A DNA stretch of 64,000 nt from Amorphophallus konjac (lineage: Eukaryota > Streptophyta > Magnoliopsida > Alismatales > Araceae). Location: contig CM040121.1 of the NCBI GenBank assembly GCA_022559845.1, forward strand, positions 571,690,140 through 571,754,139, given 5' to 3'. This document shows, in pieces, positions 11,726-22,549 of the stretch (positions are counted from its first letter, which is position 1; the number at the start of each line of letters is the position of its first letter). A program made the translations under genes and the position numbers. The notes below the pieces were generated by a model. That model saw nothing but the letters and a program-made list of their open reading frames with translations. It was not told the origin of the DNA and made no database searches.

Positions 11726-14700
11726 TTGACTTTTTTTTTTTAGTAACTTTCAGGGTTCAACAACTAAAAAAATATCAAATACATTTCAAATTTAGACGAC
11801 GTATTGTCTAACCCTACCTGACTTACTTATTCTTCATCCACACCATCTACTTTCAAAACTTGGACGATCCATCGTCCAACTTTTATCGCTCATCCTTTCT
11901 TTTATTTAACTTACTTCATCTATCTTTTATCATCTAAGTCTTCTGAAGTTAGCCTATATTTCCAGAATATGGTCTAATTTCTTAATTCAAGTAAATGAAC
12001 CACTTTACTGATTTCTTTAAGAAAAATCCAATGTTTTCACACTCAGGTCCTCGTCATAATATTTCAAAAATATTTTCCTAATGCTCAAAATTTTGGGGTG
12101 TTACACGAAATGTCAGAGATGATTTTTCATGGGACTTCACTAGAGTTTATGGGCCACAGAGTATAGAAGGAAAGAGAACACTCTGGAGGATTTATTAAGA
12201 TACCATCAGTCTTCGAGCAGGCCGTGATGTGTGGGAGGTGACTTCAATGCAGTGGTTACAGAGTGGGAGAAAAGAGGAGAAAGCCCTCACACGGAGGAAA
12301 TGGAGGACTTTACTGTCTTTATTGAAGATGCAGTCTTCATTAATATTAGACCATCTAATGTTCAATTTACATGGTTTAATATAAGGGTTGATCTTGTATG
12401 CTCTCGGTTGGACAAGTTCTTAGTGTCTATTGAGTGGAAGGATCATTTTCCCCATGCTCAGTCTTCTTGCTTGGCTAGGCCGATCTCTGATCACAAGCCC
12501 TTGTTGCTGAGGTCTTCTAACAGTTTGAGGGGAAAGCCCATGTTCAGATTAGAAAATTATTGGTTCCATGGACCGTGTTAGTCAGGCATGGAATGTTCCA
12601 AGGCATGAGCAGTCAGCAATGGCTAGATTTGTAAGCAAGATGAAGCATTTGGCATAAGTACTCAAGCAATCGGGGGCATCCAAAGTGCTACCTGGAAAAA
12701 CTACTAAGGATAAAATTCTAGATGAGCTAGAGGGCTTGGAATTGCTTGGAGAAGGCTGAACTACTAGCTGAACCAGACAAATAGCGTAGGGACACTCTCA
12801 AGACAAAATTTGAGAAGATCCTAGTTAGGGAGGAGATTTATTGGAAGAAAAAATCTAGGGAGAAATGGCTCAAAGAAGGGGACATGAACACTACAAACTT
12901 TAAGCATATAGCCTCAGGGAGGAGAAGAGTAAATGCAATCAGATGCTGATAGGGAACCAATTTTTTCTAGCGAAGTGGACATGAGGATACATGCTAGGGT
13001 GTTCTTCTCTCATCTCTTCACAGGGAAGGAGGATATGGTGAGGTCGTGTGTTGCTGGCGATCTTCTCCCACGCATCTCAGCAGAGGAGAGTGTGGCTCCT
13101 ACCCGGCCTTTCTCGGAAGAAGAGGTTCGTACAGCTGCCTTCTCTTTTATAGGTGATAAAGCTCCAGGACTGGACGGATTTCCTTTGTCCTTCTTCCAGA
13201 AATGTTGGAATATCATTAAAGCAGACCTTCTCAGTGTAGTGCAGGAGTTCTAGAAGGGAAGGGCACATTTATGGGATATTAACAAGACCATCTTAATCCT
13301 CATTCCGAGGAAGCAATGTGCACAGGAATTTCGCATCTTTAGGTCGATTAGCCTCTTGAATGGTACATATAAAATTATCTCCAAGTTATTGGCTAGGGGA
13401 CTTGATAGAGTGATTGATGGGTTGGTGAGTGGATATCAATGGGCCTTCATCAAAGGCCATCACATACAGGAGAACTTCTTGGTTGCTCATGAATATCTAC
13501 ATGCCATGAAGACCCAGAGGAAGAAGGAAGTGGCCCTCAAACTAGATTTTGAGAAAGCTTATGATAGAGTTAACTAGAGTTGTCTATTTGATGTCCTGAG
13601 GAAGATGGGGTTTCATGTTCAATAGATTGGTTGGGCCCAAGCTTGTGTTACCTCAGCCAGGTTTGCAGTCTTAATCAATGGGTAGCATTTATCATATTTC
13701 CATAGTGGTAGGGGTCTCTGACATGGAAACCCGATGTCCCCCCTTCTCTTTGTTCTGGTTGCACATATCCTCAGTAGGATATGGATGAGACCCGAGGCAC
13801 AGAGGTTGATTAGGGGTTTCCATGTCACAACGAGCATCCCTCACATCACATATTGTATGCTAATGATACCATCCTCTTTCTAGCACAGGGAGAGCGGCAT
13901 CCTTACATCACTAGACTTATGTTGGAGCTTCTAGAGATAGTTAGTGGACCAAAGGTAAATTTTAATAAGAGTCAAATTGTGGGGATCAACATGATACAAT
14001 CCAAACTGGTAGGGTGGAAAACGAGGCTCTCCTACGGAGGAAGGTAGATGCTTTGCAAATCAGTTATAAATTGCCTCCTCATATATTATCTTTCCATCTT
14101 CCAAATTCCGAGGACAATAGCAAGGAAGCTTGACTCTATCTAAGCAAGATTCTTTTAGCATGTCAGTGGAGACTGGAGTAGGGGGTAGCATGATGTAGCT
14201 TGGAGCAGAATTTGTAAAAGAAAGAAGGGTGGTCTAGGTATCAGAAACATCAGGGACATCAATATGGCCCTACTCTGCAAATGGCTAGGGAAGCTGGTTA
14301 CTACTGATAGTGGGTTATGACTGCAGATCATTCAACACATATATTACCGGAGGGCTAGGAAGTGGGAGGTGATCCTATCTCTTTGCATAATATCTCTCCC
14401 ATTTGATGGGGTATATTACAGTGTGCAGATATCATGGTGGTCAGTGCTCACATCCAACTAGGAGACAGACAGAGGTGTTTATTTTGGAGGTATAGGTGGT
14501 GTGGTGACCTTACCCTTGAGGAGAGGTTCCCTCAACTCTTCGCCCTTACTTCTTATCCGACAACTACAGTTTTCCAAGTCTTCGAGCCTCAACTTTCAGA
14601 AGGTACTTGGCTCCATCCTTTAGAAGAAACATGCAGGTGGAAGAGATGGATGAACTCCAGAAGCTCGTCCTTCCTCCTAGACTTTGCACCGAAAGCATGG

Positions 14701-15420
14701 TGGTGGAGGTGAGATAAGGAAGGAAAATTTTCAATCAAAATTGCATATGATTTTATCTCAGATGGAGGTGTGAGACATGAATTGGTACCACACATTTGGA
14801 ACCCTAGAACCCCACTCAAGGTGAAAGTGTTGACTTGGAGGATTTCACAAGGTCGATTACCTACGTGTGATAGGTTGGCCAGCTTCATGACAGAGATCCC
14901 CAGAGTGTGTACACTTTGCGGGGACGAGGAAGGATCAATGGATCACATGTTTGCAGGATGCGCCTTCTCTCATGAGATATGGACCAAGGTGATGAGCAGG
15001 TTCCCAGGTGCAGAGATGATTCAAGATACCATACATACCCTCACTACCCTATGGCACAGGCAATGACAGACAAAGGGCGATCGGCACATTTGGTGGCTCA
15101 TCCAACATGCTAACCTTTGGGCTATTTAGGGAGAAAGAAACGGTAGGATCTTTAGGAGGGAAGCAAGAGCTATAGATAGGGTTGTAGCTTTTATTTTAGA
15201 GAGGGAGAGGGAACGGGCATTGCCTTATTTTAATGTGAACTCACAAAATTCCTCCTTTTTGGCTTTGTTGGGAGGTTAATGGTTACCAAACAGCCTTGGC
15301 ATGGTCATTTGTACAAGGATCTTTGAAAGCACACAGACTACACTTGTATATCACTTCTTTTTTTAAATATAATTCGTGGTACCAGCCACTTTCAAAAAAA
15401 TATTGTTGGTCAAATGCATG

Positions 15421-15895
15421 GCCTGCAATACCACCCGGTATGTACCGGTACCGGCCTTGGCCGGTACAATTCGGGCATTTGTTCATGGTACCGGCCGGTA
15501 CAGGAAAACAAAACAAGAAGAAGAAGAAGAAGAAGAACCGAAGCTGAAGAAGAACTTACTATCGTCGTTGCCGTCGCCACCAACTGTCGATGACTCCTCC
15601 TCCTCCTCTATTCAGCTCCACCTGCAAGGTAGGGCTGCGACGGTCTCAAGACAAGAGAGTCTCGAGTAGAGAGTAGAAAATAAAGTGAAGGTTACAAGTT
15701 ATATAAAAGTCCCTGTAAAACCGTTGTGCATATCATATAACCCTCAAACACAAAATAAACCCTAAAGAGACTGAGAGAGAGGCGGGGGTATATATGAGGG
15801 GGGGAATCGGTACCATAACAGCCGGTAATAGTTCATATTGGTACCGGTACCAGCCCTGACCGGTTCCGAATCTGGTACCAGTTTTTCAAACCTTA
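15421..15895. repeat. Short element with GGTACCGGTACC inverted ends (hAT-MITE-like)
   Basis: The left end (15433-15480) has GTACCGGTACCGGCC. The right end, read in reverse, starts AAGGTTTGAAAAACTGGTAC and again contains GGTACCGGTACC. The middle has an (AAG)n run (about 15507-15537) and no coding sequence. The ends resemble hAT-type MITEs of plants, but I did not find an 8-bp duplication, so the class is uncertain. Confidence 0.4.
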
Positions 15896-15924
15896 AACTA
15901 ATGGTTCAACAATGTTAATGGTGG

Positions 15925-17490
15925 ATGAATCTGGTCCACAAGGGGCAACTGTTATCATTTCCAATGTCATGTCCAAGGCGGGAGGCTTCCATCTCACCAA
16001 TAATCTGCCCTTCAACAGGGGAGCTCCAGAGGTTGTTGGCGGGAAAGGCAGCCAAAGGCTGCTGCAATGGTGTCAGGGATGAGGTGGCTCCGCACTTTCA
16101 GCTGCTAAACCAGTCGGAGGCGGAGAATGAAGGGAGTCGATCAGGTGGTTGTTCGTGGCAAGAGGATGCCCCGACGGTGTCAGTAAATGCGAGGCAGATT
16201 AGGACCCCGGGGGCCTCGAAGCTGGGGGAGTGTGGATATCTTCAGGATGTCCCTGTTGAGCTGAGGCTAAATCAGACCGCGGCATCTTTCCCATCACCCA
16301 CAACGAGTGGAAGGCAGCCAGTAGCCCGTATACCAGCAGACGAGCCTCAGAGGTCAGAGGCGGCTCGATCTGCAGGGGGGTTGTTGTAGCGGTGGCAGGG
16401 AGAGGGAGGGAGCCCTCAAGGCTCTGTCCATCCTTTCCCTTTTGTTCAATCAGCAGTCTGAGCAGGCACTGCCAAGCCAGCTAGAGGGGGTTACGACTCG
16501 TCTTCTAGAACTGGAAGAGGGTCCCTGGCCCTCCCAAACGATTTGCGACACTAGGCGTGTCAGGGCACAAGAGTCTCCTCGTCCGGAGGGGGGCCCTTCG
16601 ACGGAGGCGGGATTCGGTGTGGAATCACTTCAGGAAGGGGGTAGCCAGCATGCTTTATTCGCACTGCCTCCCCCTGCCGTGGAGCCAAAGGAAGTGAGTG
16701 TACTTTCCCGCTGAGGCGGATCTAGTTGAGGACGCCAATCGGGGTGGATGAGTTTTAAAGGGGAGGGAGAGGGAGCTTGGCAAGGAGGAGGTGAAAGAAA
16801 TTATAGCTAAGATGAAGAGTTTTATGGGGACTCAGGCTAGAGAGGTGGTAAGTCTGGTTGGTGTGTCCATTGAAGGTGTTGATAAAGACGTAAGGTCTGT
16901 CTTCTACACGATCCAGCAAAGATGGCAAGTGGATAAAACAAAGAAGGCTAAGGCAGAAAAAAACCAGTAGAAGAGAAGAAGCAGAGAGGGATGAGGAAGG
17001 AAGAAATCAATAGAGGGTTAGATCTTAATGGTTTTTGGAGGAGGGTGGTATGTATTGATATTTGAAAAGGGGTGAGGGATGGTACGTGGAGAAGTAAGAC
17101 GTTGGGGTGAGTGTTTTGAGCCTTGGGAGAAATTAGGACGCTCTAAAGCTCCAGGTGAGGTATTAGTTAATAGCTCTGCACACTCCGTAGCTGAGATGTC
17201 AGCTTATTGTGGTTTTTTGGTGGTGTTTTGTGGGCCTCAAGGCAGGGCAGTGTAGAGAGCACAGATATGTGGTTGGCTTTGAGTTTCTTTTCTTCTGTAT
17301 GGTTGGGGGGGCGTTTCTGCTGGAGAGGTGTTATGTTTTTCTTTCTTTTGATTTGCTCCCGGGGCAGAGAGTTTTCTGCCAGCTTTTTGTACTTGGGAGT
17401 TTTGTGGGAACACTCCCTCCTTACTTGTAAATTCTTATCTTTTTTCTTTTATATAATTGGTGGTACTATCCACTTTCCAAAACAAACTCT
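15925..17490 (+). mobile_element. LINE B: L1 derivative with ORF1-like part and 3' tail, no ORF2
   Basis: Frames at 15925-16389 and 16442-16714, then a segment at 16775-16870 with GAGGTGAAAGAAATTATAGC, resemble the ORF1 of the L1 family seen at 4.6-6.4 and 53.4-55.3 kb. Within about 200 bases the sequence passes into a T-rich 3' UTR (17190-17440) and the tail GGTGGTACTATCCACTTTCC (17455-17474). Nothing like an endonuclease or RT lies between. Either ORF2 was deleted, or this is an ORF1-only non-autonomous LINE like mammalian HAL1. The 3' UTR resembles the fragment at 226-480. Limits are approximate, and no target-site duplication was found. Confidence 0.5.
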
Positions 17491-18359
17491 TATGATTTCC
17501 AATCAATGTAGAAGCAGAGAGGTGCAATGGAGATTGCCTTCCTCCTCCTCCGTTCCCCTTTCTCTTTTTCCAACTTGTTTCTGTGTGCAACCCACTAGCA
17601 GGAGTCTTCTTAAAAACTTGTGATGAAAAGGGTTGAAATTAGCTGGAATAGGAGGAATTGACTGGTTACTAGTGCAGGCCATATCCTATTTAAGTCTCAC
17701 CTTTCTTCTTTTTAACTAGTGGGGGCATTTCCAACCAGAGAAACTAGTCCCAGCCAGTTCCAATCATTTTTTGGATTTTCCCAAAGGTTTGTAACTTTGT
17801 CCGCAAAAACATCTGTGTCATCATGTAACTATGATTCAGAAAGTGACCGAAGAATTCAATGAACTAAACCACCATGGAAGACACTGCATGGATGTTTTGG
17901 AGTAGGAAACTGAGGGCTGTATTTCACTACTAAGTAGAAAATTAATGGCAGAACACTGAGTCAGCAAACGATAAAATCTTTTGATCAGTCTAAACAATGA
18001 AAAAAACTTAAAAAGCAAAAAGAATAGCCAATTGTAACTTTCCACTTCAACTGAAGCCAAACAACAACCACAACACACCAAACACTGATCTCCAAATATT
18101 AAGACTAACATAATTGATGTGTTTCACAAGTGAAATGTCAAATACAATGAACCAAATACACATTAAAGAAAATGCAAAAGAAAAAATTCACTTTAATAAG
18201 CAGTAAGCAAAGAAAAAATGACTTCATTAACCAAGGATGAATGGAATTATATTATGAAATGAAAAGGCTGATAATTTTGAAGTGAAGTAAACTAGCACTT
18301 TAGACGGCTTAACACTTCTTAGGACGGTAAACGATTAACAAGTTAGGTCGATTGGTTAC
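17491..18359. other. Intronic sequence downstream of DUF616 exon 3
   Basis: Nothing coding was recognised. The minus-strand splice donor of exon 3 is at 18359-18358, so on the minus strand this is the beginning of intron 3 of the DUF616 gene (if the gene is intact). Confidence 0.5.
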
Positions 18360-18709
18360 CGGTCTACTACTTGGGGTCTTCAGGTGATCTGAATTTCCAA
18401 AGATGCAGGAAGATACAACTATATGGCAACTGCTCATATACTCAACATCATCTTCTGCCAAGTCAAACCCAGTGCTTAGATATCCTTTAGGACCTTTAAC
18501 GAATCCACAATTAATTTTCTGGTCACGGGCATAGAATGATTCCTCTCTTTCTTGGAGAGTCTGATGCCCAGCAAATCTAGGTTCCCACTTTTCCACTCCA
18601 CTGGGTCTCTCTTCCGCTTCTGTGTAATGCAAAGAGAATCTTGAGAACCTTTTACTCTCCAAAGGTTCCACAAATAAATCCGTCGAGTTTAAGAACTTTA
18701 TTTCACAAC
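18360..18709 (-). CDS. DUF616 gene exon 3
   Basis: The acceptor is CTGCAG (18715-18710) and the donor is GTAACC (18359-18354). It encodes the conserved start of the DUF616 domain, CEIKFLNSTD to CIFGNSDHLKTPSSRP. The exon ends in phase 0. Confidence 0.85.
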
Positions 18710-20274
18710 CTGCAGCAGTTTTCAGGAAAATCATGTCATTAAAGAATTTAAGAATTTCATTCCCAAGCTGCAGCAATCACCATCATGTCATCAAAGAAAC
18801 AAACATGATCTTAGGCAATACCTTGAGAGTTTCAATAAGGTTTCCCAATCACTTTAATGCCTAAAAATGAATTTAAGTCAAAAGGAATGGTCGGGAAAAC
18901 ATGACACGCACAAACAATAGATGGAGCCTCCAATAAGGATGGCGACTAGTGTCATGATCTAAAGGCTGAATCTTTAGATACTTGGAGGGGAAAAAGATTA
19001 GCAATAATTAGGTGTGCATAGACTTTCCCATGGACTCAATTAATTACAAAGGACTAGAGTGAAAGTTTCCTTTATGATATCTAGAATCAATTCTCAGCCA
19101 ATCCAAATATGCAGATAAGCTGACCCTCCCCCCTCTCTCCCTCCCCAGTCCCCAAACCCAAACCCCCATGCCACTAAATGAACAGATGCGAGACATCTTA
19201 CACTGATAAATCTCTTTCAGCAATAGATTTAACTAGCTGAATCTTCCTACATAGTCATCCAATGATGAAGATTCCGACAGGCAAATTTACAAAATCATTT
19301 CAACAGGACTTCTTCAGGACACAGACACACTGGTAGGACTTGATTCTCATATTTATAATGGATATACATAGGACTACCTGAAAATCTGTGGTGCTTTGAG
19401 TTTCCTTTTACACCTGCCCTCTTCTGTGCAGAGCTAGACGACTTTGTTGACTCAACACTACTGCGCCCATGTTCTGTCTTCCCATTGCCTCCAGACTTCG
19501 ATGAAACCGTATGAGTAGTCCTGTTCATCTTGGTCTTCCTTGTATCCTTGGAATGTTCCCTCGAAGAAACTGTTTGTACAGCTCCAGTATCCCTGCTCAC
19601 CAATTCCTCGAGGTGATCCCCATTGCCAAGCCCTAAATCATCAGAACCATCCATATCAGCATCCTCAATACTGAACCCATCATCATATTCATCTCTAGAA
19701 TCGACCTCCTCAGCATGACTCCCTTCCCCTCCGGATTCCTCCGACTTCTGCAGCGACTCCTTATATTTCTCCTCATACTCCTTGAGTTCGGTCCGCCCAG
19801 CTTCGTTATACAATCCTCTGGTCCTACTCTGCTCTTGATTGGACTCCCCCGCACGACCATTGCCGGATGCCGATTGCTCTGCTCTCCTCCTCCTCCCCTC
19901 ATCATGTGGCAGATGATCGTCGTTGCCACTGCCCCCGTTATTAGAGGAATCCTCCTCGTCGTATTCGCCGTCCCTTCGCCTGTCGTCCCTGTCCCAATAC
20001 CTCGAATCCCGGCCGACCGCGACGGAGCCCTTGCCGAACCTCAGCTGCTTGGTTACCACGGATCGGTTCGTCCTCGGCCTGAATTCAAAATCGTCTTCCA
20101 GCCTCGTCTCGTTCATGGGCTCCTGCTCATCGTCCGATTTCCCCTGCATTTCTGAAGAACGATCACATGCCCTTGTCAACATCTCAGGCATGCCATTCAC
20201 CCCAACCCGAAAAAACGCAATCAAACTCCAAGTTTGATCACAAAATAAGTGACAAAAGAGGGAAACTAGGGGTG

Positions 20275-20306
<32 letters not shown>

Positions 20307-20574
20307 AACCTCCATGGCGGAAGATGTAGTGGAAGACGGTGAGGGAGACGAGGAGGCCCAGAGCAAGGGTCACGGCGACGGCGAAAACGGAGGACCGCCT
20401 GTGGCCGCCACCCTTGTGGCCGGGGCGCCGGATCCTGCCGCCCTGCTTGTGAGCCATGCGGATGCTGATCTGGTCCGAAACCCCACCTGCGCCGCCACCG
20501 CCGCCGCCGACGTGGAGGTCGTGGGGCACTCGACCCGCAAGCCTGTCCGCGCCCGGTTGCCTGTACTGGGCCAT
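18360..20574 (-). CDS. DUF616 family putative glycosyltransferase (MUCI70/EMB2756-like), exons 1-3
   Basis: Three exons join in phase: 20574-20310, 20151-19378, 18709-18360 (463 codons). The start ATG at 20574 gives MAQYRQPG, followed by a glycine-rich cytosolic head, a single hydrophobic segment (VFAVAVTLALGLLVSLTVF, about residues 63-81) and a long acidic, serine-rich stem, the layout of a type II Golgi membrane protein. The stem contains DSRYWDRDDRRRD and LYNEAGRTELKEYE, typical of plant DUF616 proteins. Exon 3 opens the catalytic-like DUF616 domain: CEIKFLNSTD, RFAGHQTLQEREESFYARD, INCGFVKGP, STGFDLAEDD, CIFGNSD. Related Arabidopsis proteins are MUCI70 (seed mucilage, probable hexosyltransferase) and EMB2756; the activity here is inferred. 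Roughly the last 150-250 residues are missing. No matching exons lie between 18359 and 1, so the gene is either broken or continues across an intron of at least 18 kb. Confidence 0.85.
19378..20151 (-). CDS. DUF616 gene exon 2
   Basis: The acceptor TTCTTCAG precedes 20151. I prefer it to the AG six bases later because only this one restores the phase left by exon 1. It encodes the acidic stem ending KHHRFS and stops in phase 1 at 19378 before GTAGTC. Open reading continues to 19295 into the intron; that extension has no family similarity and is rejected. Confidence 0.85.
20275..20302. repeat. (GA)n microsatellite in intron 1 of the DUF616 gene
   Basis: About 14 uninterrupted GA units lie just downstream (minus strand) of the exon 1 donor. 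As a CT tract on the transcript it is close to the splice site. Confidence 0.9.
20310..20574 (-). CDS. DUF616 gene exon 1
   Basis: Encodes MAQYRQPG up to FRHG: a glycine-rich head and the membrane anchor. It ends in phase 1 before the donor GTTTCT (minus strand, 20309-20304). GC-rich, unlike the later exons. Confidence 0.85.
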
Positions 20575-20813
20575 CCCGACATCGTTCTGCCCTCCTCTCC
20601 CTACGAAGAAGACTCGAGGAATGGAGAAGAGGAGACGGGGGGCAGAGGATGGGGCCTTATGCTAGGGTTTTCGAATCCGCCACGGGTGTTGGATCGAAGC
20701 CTCGGCGACACCTCGCTTGCTTCATCCCACTGCTGGTGCTGCCGTGGTCACGCCCCCGAAGGCAACGCGCCAACGTCATGCTTTTAAGTACGCCGTGGAG
20801 CAATGCGCTCGAG

Positions 20814-20825
20814 TTTATATTTAAG
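20814..20825 (-). promoter_or_regulatory. Possible TATA element of the DUF616 gene
   Basis: On the minus strand, TTAAATATAAAC lies about 240 bases upstream of the ATG at 20574. The position suits a 5' UTR of about 200 bases. The motif is only a partial match to the TATA consensus and the surroundings are AT-rich. Confidence 0.25.
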
Positions 20826-20830
20826 TTAGA

Positions 20831-22549
20831 AATTTTCATATATAGGCTTCCTGTTGATATTAATAAAAACTATTGTTAGAACAAAATTCACATATATATT
20901 ATCCATATATCTATATTTGCAAACATATTGTTAAAATTATCAATATTCGATAAAAAGATTATAGAACTATCTTTTGCACTGTTTTAAAATGTGAAAATAA
21001 CTTTTTATTTTATTTTAATACTTTTACATAATATCGATATTTCTAATTGTATATTTGTAAATGTAAGAATGATACAAATTTATTTTTAAGAACAATTAAT
21101 AGGCAAAAACTGCTTTTTCATTAGTTTGTATCTTATTTAGATACTCTGATTATTTTATATGGCTGATCGGGTGCATTGCGCCGAGATGCAGAGAGCCATT
21201 ACATTTTTTGCAAAGTCAGCTGCTTGTTTATTTATTTCTGTTTGTTTTCACGGGGGCGCTTTGCGTATGTACCCTTGTGTGTTTAAATTTAGGCGTATCT
21301 ATCTTTATTATTGAGAATATGCCTATCTCATACTTATTAAGTGTGCCTTGAAAATTACCGCCGACTTCCAATTTTGATACGATTTGGCTGCGATTGGGAA
21401 CATTAATTGGGTGACTTCTTCATCTGACCCAGAAAGTATCACCCCCCATAAGTTATAATAAATGACTACATATTTTATCAATTTTTTTAAAAGTTAATTT
21501 TTTATTTGTAAAACGAGATAATAATACACAGTCAATATTTTTAAAAACTCAAAAAACTCCTCTAAAAAGGTTTTTCTCTCTCTAAAATAATTTGAAAATA
21601 AAGTCATAACTCATCTTGTTTCCCAAATGAGGTTTAGTGAGAGTAAAGTGATTTTAGCTGGCTATACTTTTGACATGGAAATTTTATTGAAGATTGATTT
21701 TTTGGTGTAAAAATCGATTGAGATGAATAATATGTATGCATATATATATATATATATATATATAGTTAACGGCATTACATAATAAATGGGTATCAATGAA
21801 AGGTAATAATAATCATTTGTCCTAAAGAAATGGCTATAATAACTTCTGATCACCTTGTGCGTGTGCTTGCCGCGAAGAAAATCCCGTGTGCTTTGCCGCG
21901 AAGAAAATCACATATTCGGGTCCCTTTCACTTTTAGCTCAGCTTTGGCAGACACTTAAATTTAGCTCAGATTATTTTAAGTGAGGTAACTTAATTCACTT
22001 CTATCTCATTTTATTTTGATATCAATGTAAAAAATCTATTGGGTTAACATACTTCTAAATCCATCCGCTTTGGTTAGTTTTGAGATAATCCACACAAAAT
22101 GATGCCTTAAATGGGTAAAAATTAAAGGCTGGGTAACATATCCTATGTGGAGAGGTGGGATAGTTTGATCCCACCTAACCCCTCTTAACTCACACTTGGT
22201 CAGATTATTTCAAATAACCTCTGCCAAAGTAAATAAGGGTAAGTTAACACTAAATCAGACTTATTCAAGGGTTAAGTGCAAAACAAAGCGGAGCTAAAGG
22301 TTGCACTGTAGCTGGATGAGAGAATTGTGTTGACTTGTTTTTTTAAGACATTAAGCGAATTTTGTAAAAAAAAAAAATTACTAGTTATGGGAATAGTCGC
22401 TTGTAGGGGGCATCTATGAGAGAATTTGTGTGAATTTTATCAAGACATTAAGTGGCTTTTATTATAATAATTATTTTAAAAAGTTACAAGAATAGTTGAC
22501 GTGTAGGGGACTATTTTCACAAGCATGATAGATTTTGCCCACTTTGACA
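20831..22549. other. AT-rich intergenic DNA, no gene seen
   Basis: It contains a (TA)n run at 21739-21764, a short direct repeat of GCCGCGAAGAAAATC (21870-21910), and a loose duplication with GACATTAAG at about 22350 and 22440. No ORF of note. Confidence 0.5.

Larger units (their letters stand above)
6782..12105 (-). mobile_element. 5.3-kb solo-LTR-like insertion in LINE A
   Basis: It is inserted in the endonuclease part of LINE A and flanked by CGAAA at 6777-6781 and 12106-12110 (5-bp duplication, extendable to CGAAAT). Read on the minus strand it begins TGTAACACCCCAAAA, a very common start of plant Ty3/Gypsy LTRs, and ends GGGTGCCATA (TA where CA is expected). I found no gag or pol and no second copy of the terminal sequence inside, so it looks like a giant solo LTR, or else a non-autonomous element. 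It holds several tandem arrays, listed separately. Ogre/Tat and some Tekay elements have LTRs of this size; which family this is, I cannot say. Confidence 0.6.
6488..15250 (+). pseudogene. LINE A ORF2 (endonuclease-reverse transcriptase), split and decayed
   Basis: ORF2 opens at 6488 with MRIISWNMEG, the standard N-terminus of the L1 APE-like endonuclease. It is cut at 6781 and resumes at 12106. The endonuclease continues with GGDFNAVV (about 12233) and SDHKPLLL (about 12489). RT segments are FRSISLLNGTYKIISKLLA-like (13330-13400), [11 protein letters not shown] (13543-13575) and YAND (13856-13867), where the first catalytic Asp is Asn. A zf-RVT domain, with cysteines in VCTLCGDEE and histidine in MDHMF, is at 14770-15066. 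Stops occur at, for example, 13575 and 13622. It is not translatable as one protein. The join across 6782-12105 is by family comparison with LINE C. Confidence 0.8.
4554..15403 (+). mobile_element. L1-type LINE A, decayed and split by a 5.3-kb insertion
   Basis: This is a plant L1-type non-LTR retrotransposon with ORF1 (CCHC zinc knuckle), ORF2 (endonuclease, reverse transcriptase, C-terminal zinc-binding domain), a short 3' UTR and the tail GTGGTACCAGCCACTTTC plus an A run (to 15401). A degenerate target-site duplication, TGCTGGTCAAAT at 4542-4553 and TGTTGGTCAAAT at 15404-15415 (11 of 12 identical), brackets it. Without the insertion at 6782-12105 the LINE is about 5.5 kb, close to full length for plant L1s. 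Both ORFs contain many stops and frameshifts, and the RT active site has lost an Asp (YAND in place of YADD at 13856-13867), so it is dead. It may lie inside an intron of the DUF616 gene, in antisense. Confidence 0.8.

Noticed and set aside
11174..11729. Several overlapping Gly/Pro-rich open frames
   Set aside because: By-products of the CCGGAGG palindrome array; open on both strands.
19295..19377. Extension of DUF616 exon 2 to the stop at 19295
   Set aside because: The residues after KHHRFS have no family similarity, whereas a CAG/GTAGTC donor at 19378 joins in phase to exon 3.
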